From Paracoccus marcusii (GTDB lineage: Bacteria; Pseudomonadota; Alphaproteobacteria; Rhodobacterales; Rhodobacteraceae): a DNA stretch of 32,203 bases. Location: contig NZ_VDDD01000027.1 in assembly GCF_006151785.1 (NCBI RefSeq), positions 1 through 32,203 on the forward strand, read 5' to 3'. Positions 30,887 through 32,203 of the stretch are shown in pieces. The notes beneath the pieces were generated by a model. That model saw nothing but the letters and a program-made list of their open reading frames with translations. It searched no databases and had not been told where the DNA came from. The stretch's first letter is position 1. Each line of letters starts with the position of its first letter. A program made the position numbers and the translations under genes.

Positions 30887-32031
30887 CGCCCGCCGCCCGC
30901 ATCAGCGCCGCCATCACCGTTCTGGACCAGATCCTTGCCGGCAGCCCCGCGGAACAGGTGCTGTTGCGCTGGTCGCGTGCCAGCCGCTTTGCGGGGTCGG
31001 GCGACAGGGCCGCTCTGCGCGATCTGGTCTTCGGTGCCCTGCGGCAGCGCGACAGTCTTGCCGCCTTGGGCGGTGGTCTGACGGGGCGGGGCCTGATGAT
31101 CGGCCATGTCCGCCAATCCGGTCCGTCGCTGGACGCGATCTTCACCGGAGAAGGCCACGCACCGGCCCCCCTGACGGGGGCCGAGGCCGCCGTGGTTCCC
31201 CCCGACCCGCTGCCCGACGACCTGCCCGACTGGTTGCGCCCGGCCTGGCGGCAGGCCCTGGGCGATCAGGCCGATGCCGTGGCGCTGGCCATGACGCAGC
31301 GTGCGCCGGTCTGGCTGCGCGTGAACGGGTCGCGCGCGACGCCCGAGCAGGCGGCGGCGGTGCTGGCCGCCGACGGGATCACGGTCGAGGTCGCGCCCCA
31401 GCTTGCATCGGCCCTGCGGGTCGTGACGGGCGACCGCCTGGTCGCGCGGTCCAGCGCCTATCTGGACGGCCTGGTCGAGCTGCAGGACCTGTCGCCGCAG
31501 ATGGCCTGCGCGCGGCTGCCATTGGCGCCCGGCCTGCGGGTCCTGGACTATTGCGCGGGGGGCGGCGGCAAGGCGCTGGCCCTGGCCGCGCGGCAGCCGG
31601 GCATTCAGGTGTCCGCCCATGACGTGGCCCCGGCCCGCATGGCCGATCTGCCCGCCCGTGCCGCCCGCGCGGGGGCCAAGGTCCAGATCCAGACGCAGCC
31701 GCGCGGAACGTTCGACCTGGTGGTCGCCGACGTTCCCTGTTCAGGATCAGGGACATGGCGGCGGACGCCCGACGCGAAATGGCGTCTAACCGCGGCGCAG
31801 TTGAGCGACCTCGTAGCGCTGCAGGCCCGCATCCTGGATCAGGTGGCGGCACTGGTCGCGCCCGGCGGTCTGCTGGCCTACATGACCTGTTCCGTTCTTG
31901 AGGCCGAGAACGGCGATCAGGTGGACGCGTTCCTGTCGCGCCATCCCGGTTTCCAGCGCGTCGACCAGCACGCATGGACACCCCTGACCGGGGGCGACGG
32001 GTTCTTTCTGGCCCAGCTGCGACAGGGTTAA
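30883..32031 (+). CDS. RsmB/NOP-family RNA 5-methylcytosine methyltransferase
   Basis: This is a SAM-dependent methyltransferase of the RsmB (Sun/Fmu)/NOL1 family, which methylates a cytosine in 16S rRNA. The 382-residue protein has an N-terminal NusB-like or pre-domain region (1-200) and a Rossmann methyltransferase domain. SAM motif I is LDYCAGGGGKALAL (221-234), motif IV is ADVPCSGSGTWRRTPDAKW with Cys286, and motif VI is YMTCSVLEAEN with Cys336; two cysteines are the mark of m5C enzymes. The start is a GTG (MTPAARISAA) that overlaps the TGA of a 12-codon leader frame. The usual target (C967 in E. coli) is family knowledge; the exact site here is not shown. Confidence 0.9.
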   Translation: MTPAARISAAITVLDQILAGSPAEQVLLRWSRASRFAGSGDRAALRDLVFGALRQRDSLAALGGGLTGRGLMIGHVRQSGPSLDAIFTGEGHAPAPLTGAEAAVVPPDPLPDDLPDWLRPAWRQALGDQADAVALAMTQRAPVWLRVNGSRATPEQAAAVLAADGITVEVAPQLASALRVVTGDRLVARSSAYLDGLVELQDLSPQMACARLPLAPGLRVLDYCAGGGGKALALAARQPGIQVSAHDVAPARMADLPARAARAGAKVQIQTQPRGTFDLVVADVPCSGSGTWRRTPDAKWRLTAAQLSDLVALQARILDQVAALVAPGGLLAYMTCSVLEAENGDQVDAFLSRHPGFQRVDQHAWTPLTGGDGFFLAQLRQG

Positions 32032-32094
32032 CGCAAATTTAAACAAAGCCACGCTACCCTGGGCAGGATCGGACGGAACAAGGGACGATTCGCG

Positions 32095-32203
32095 ATGGCG
32101 CATCTTGACGAACAGGCGGGCCTGCCGCGCGGGGCGCTGGCGGCGCTGCCGCTGCTGCTGGCGCCGATGGTGCTGGGGGCGGCCGTGCTGATGGCGCGAC
32201 CGG
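32095..32203 (+). CDS. Unidentified gene, first 36 codons
   Basis: An ATG at 32095 with AAGGGA nine bases upstream (32080-32085) opens a frame that runs off the right edge. The visible residues begin MAHLDEQAGLPRGA and turn into a hydrophobic Leu/Ala/Met segment (about 15-33, ALPLLLAPMVLGAAVLM). This suggests a membrane protein or an uncleaved signal anchor. The 63-base gap after the methyltransferase gene is A/T-rich at first (AAATTTAAAC), possibly a promoter. No family can be named from this fragment. Confidence 0.6.
   Translation, partial: MAHLDEQAGLPRGALAALPLLLAPMVLGAAVLMARP

Overview
The window is dense, high-GC bacterial chromosome with 31 protein genes (two cut by the window edges), short intergenic gaps, ATGA-type overlaps and mostly Shine-Dalgarno starts. 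The gene content suggests an alphaproteobacterium of the Rhodobacteraceae, most likely Paracoccus or a close relative: a hisA-hisF-hisE block, a choXWV transporter divergent from betIBA, a methionine synthase encoded as two genes, a SqdB-type sulfoquinovose synthase, and an Lrp regulator divergent from hpd. The genus is an inference from protein families; no rRNA or tRNA was seen. No insertion sequence, phage gene, CRISPR array or other sign of recent transfer was found.

Layout. 1-2237 (minus): 5' part of accB, then hisE, hisF and hisA (transcribed hisA to hisE). 2373-3658 (plus): a secreted DUF2147 protein and an alpha/beta hydrolase. 3695-8065: a surface-polysaccharide export region with kpsE-kpsT and a UDP-sulfoquinovose synthase gene on the minus strand and the permease kpsM divergent on the plus strand. 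8062-14619: choline uptake (choX-choW-choV, minus) and oxidation to glycine betaine (betI-betB-betA, plus) around one control region. 14653-18400 (minus): split methionine synthase. 18497-20587: Lrp-type regulator, 4-hydroxyphenylpyruvate dioxygenase and a small Rieske protein. 20617-25232 (minus): an orphan solute-binding protein, an HSD10-like dehydrogenase, PPK2, MetA and an uncharacterised P-loop protein; the last three form a tight operon transcribed from 25232. 25540-26697 (minus): a FadL-type outer membrane protein. 26909-28357 (plus): guaB. 28446-30632 (minus): katG. 30883-32031 (plus): an RsmB-like rRNA methyltransferase, followed by the start of an unidentified gene.

How the genes work together. 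Most are core metabolism (fatty acid, histidine, GMP and methionine synthesis, tyrosine breakdown, peroxide defence). The cho/bet block is a complete choline-to-betaine osmoprotectant module with a candidate BetI operator. The exporter next to sqdB raises the possibility of a sulfoquinovose-containing surface glycan or lipid. The P-loop/metA/ppk2 operon links homoserine acylation with polyphosphate-nucleotide metabolism for no evident reason.

No wholly new system is proven. The best leads are a hairpin that appears to bring a Shine-Dalgarno sequence next to the start codon of the Rieske gene, the split metH with an 8-base overlap, sqdB beside the capsule exporter, the P-loop/metA/ppk2 operon, and several undescribed inverted repeats in promoter regions.
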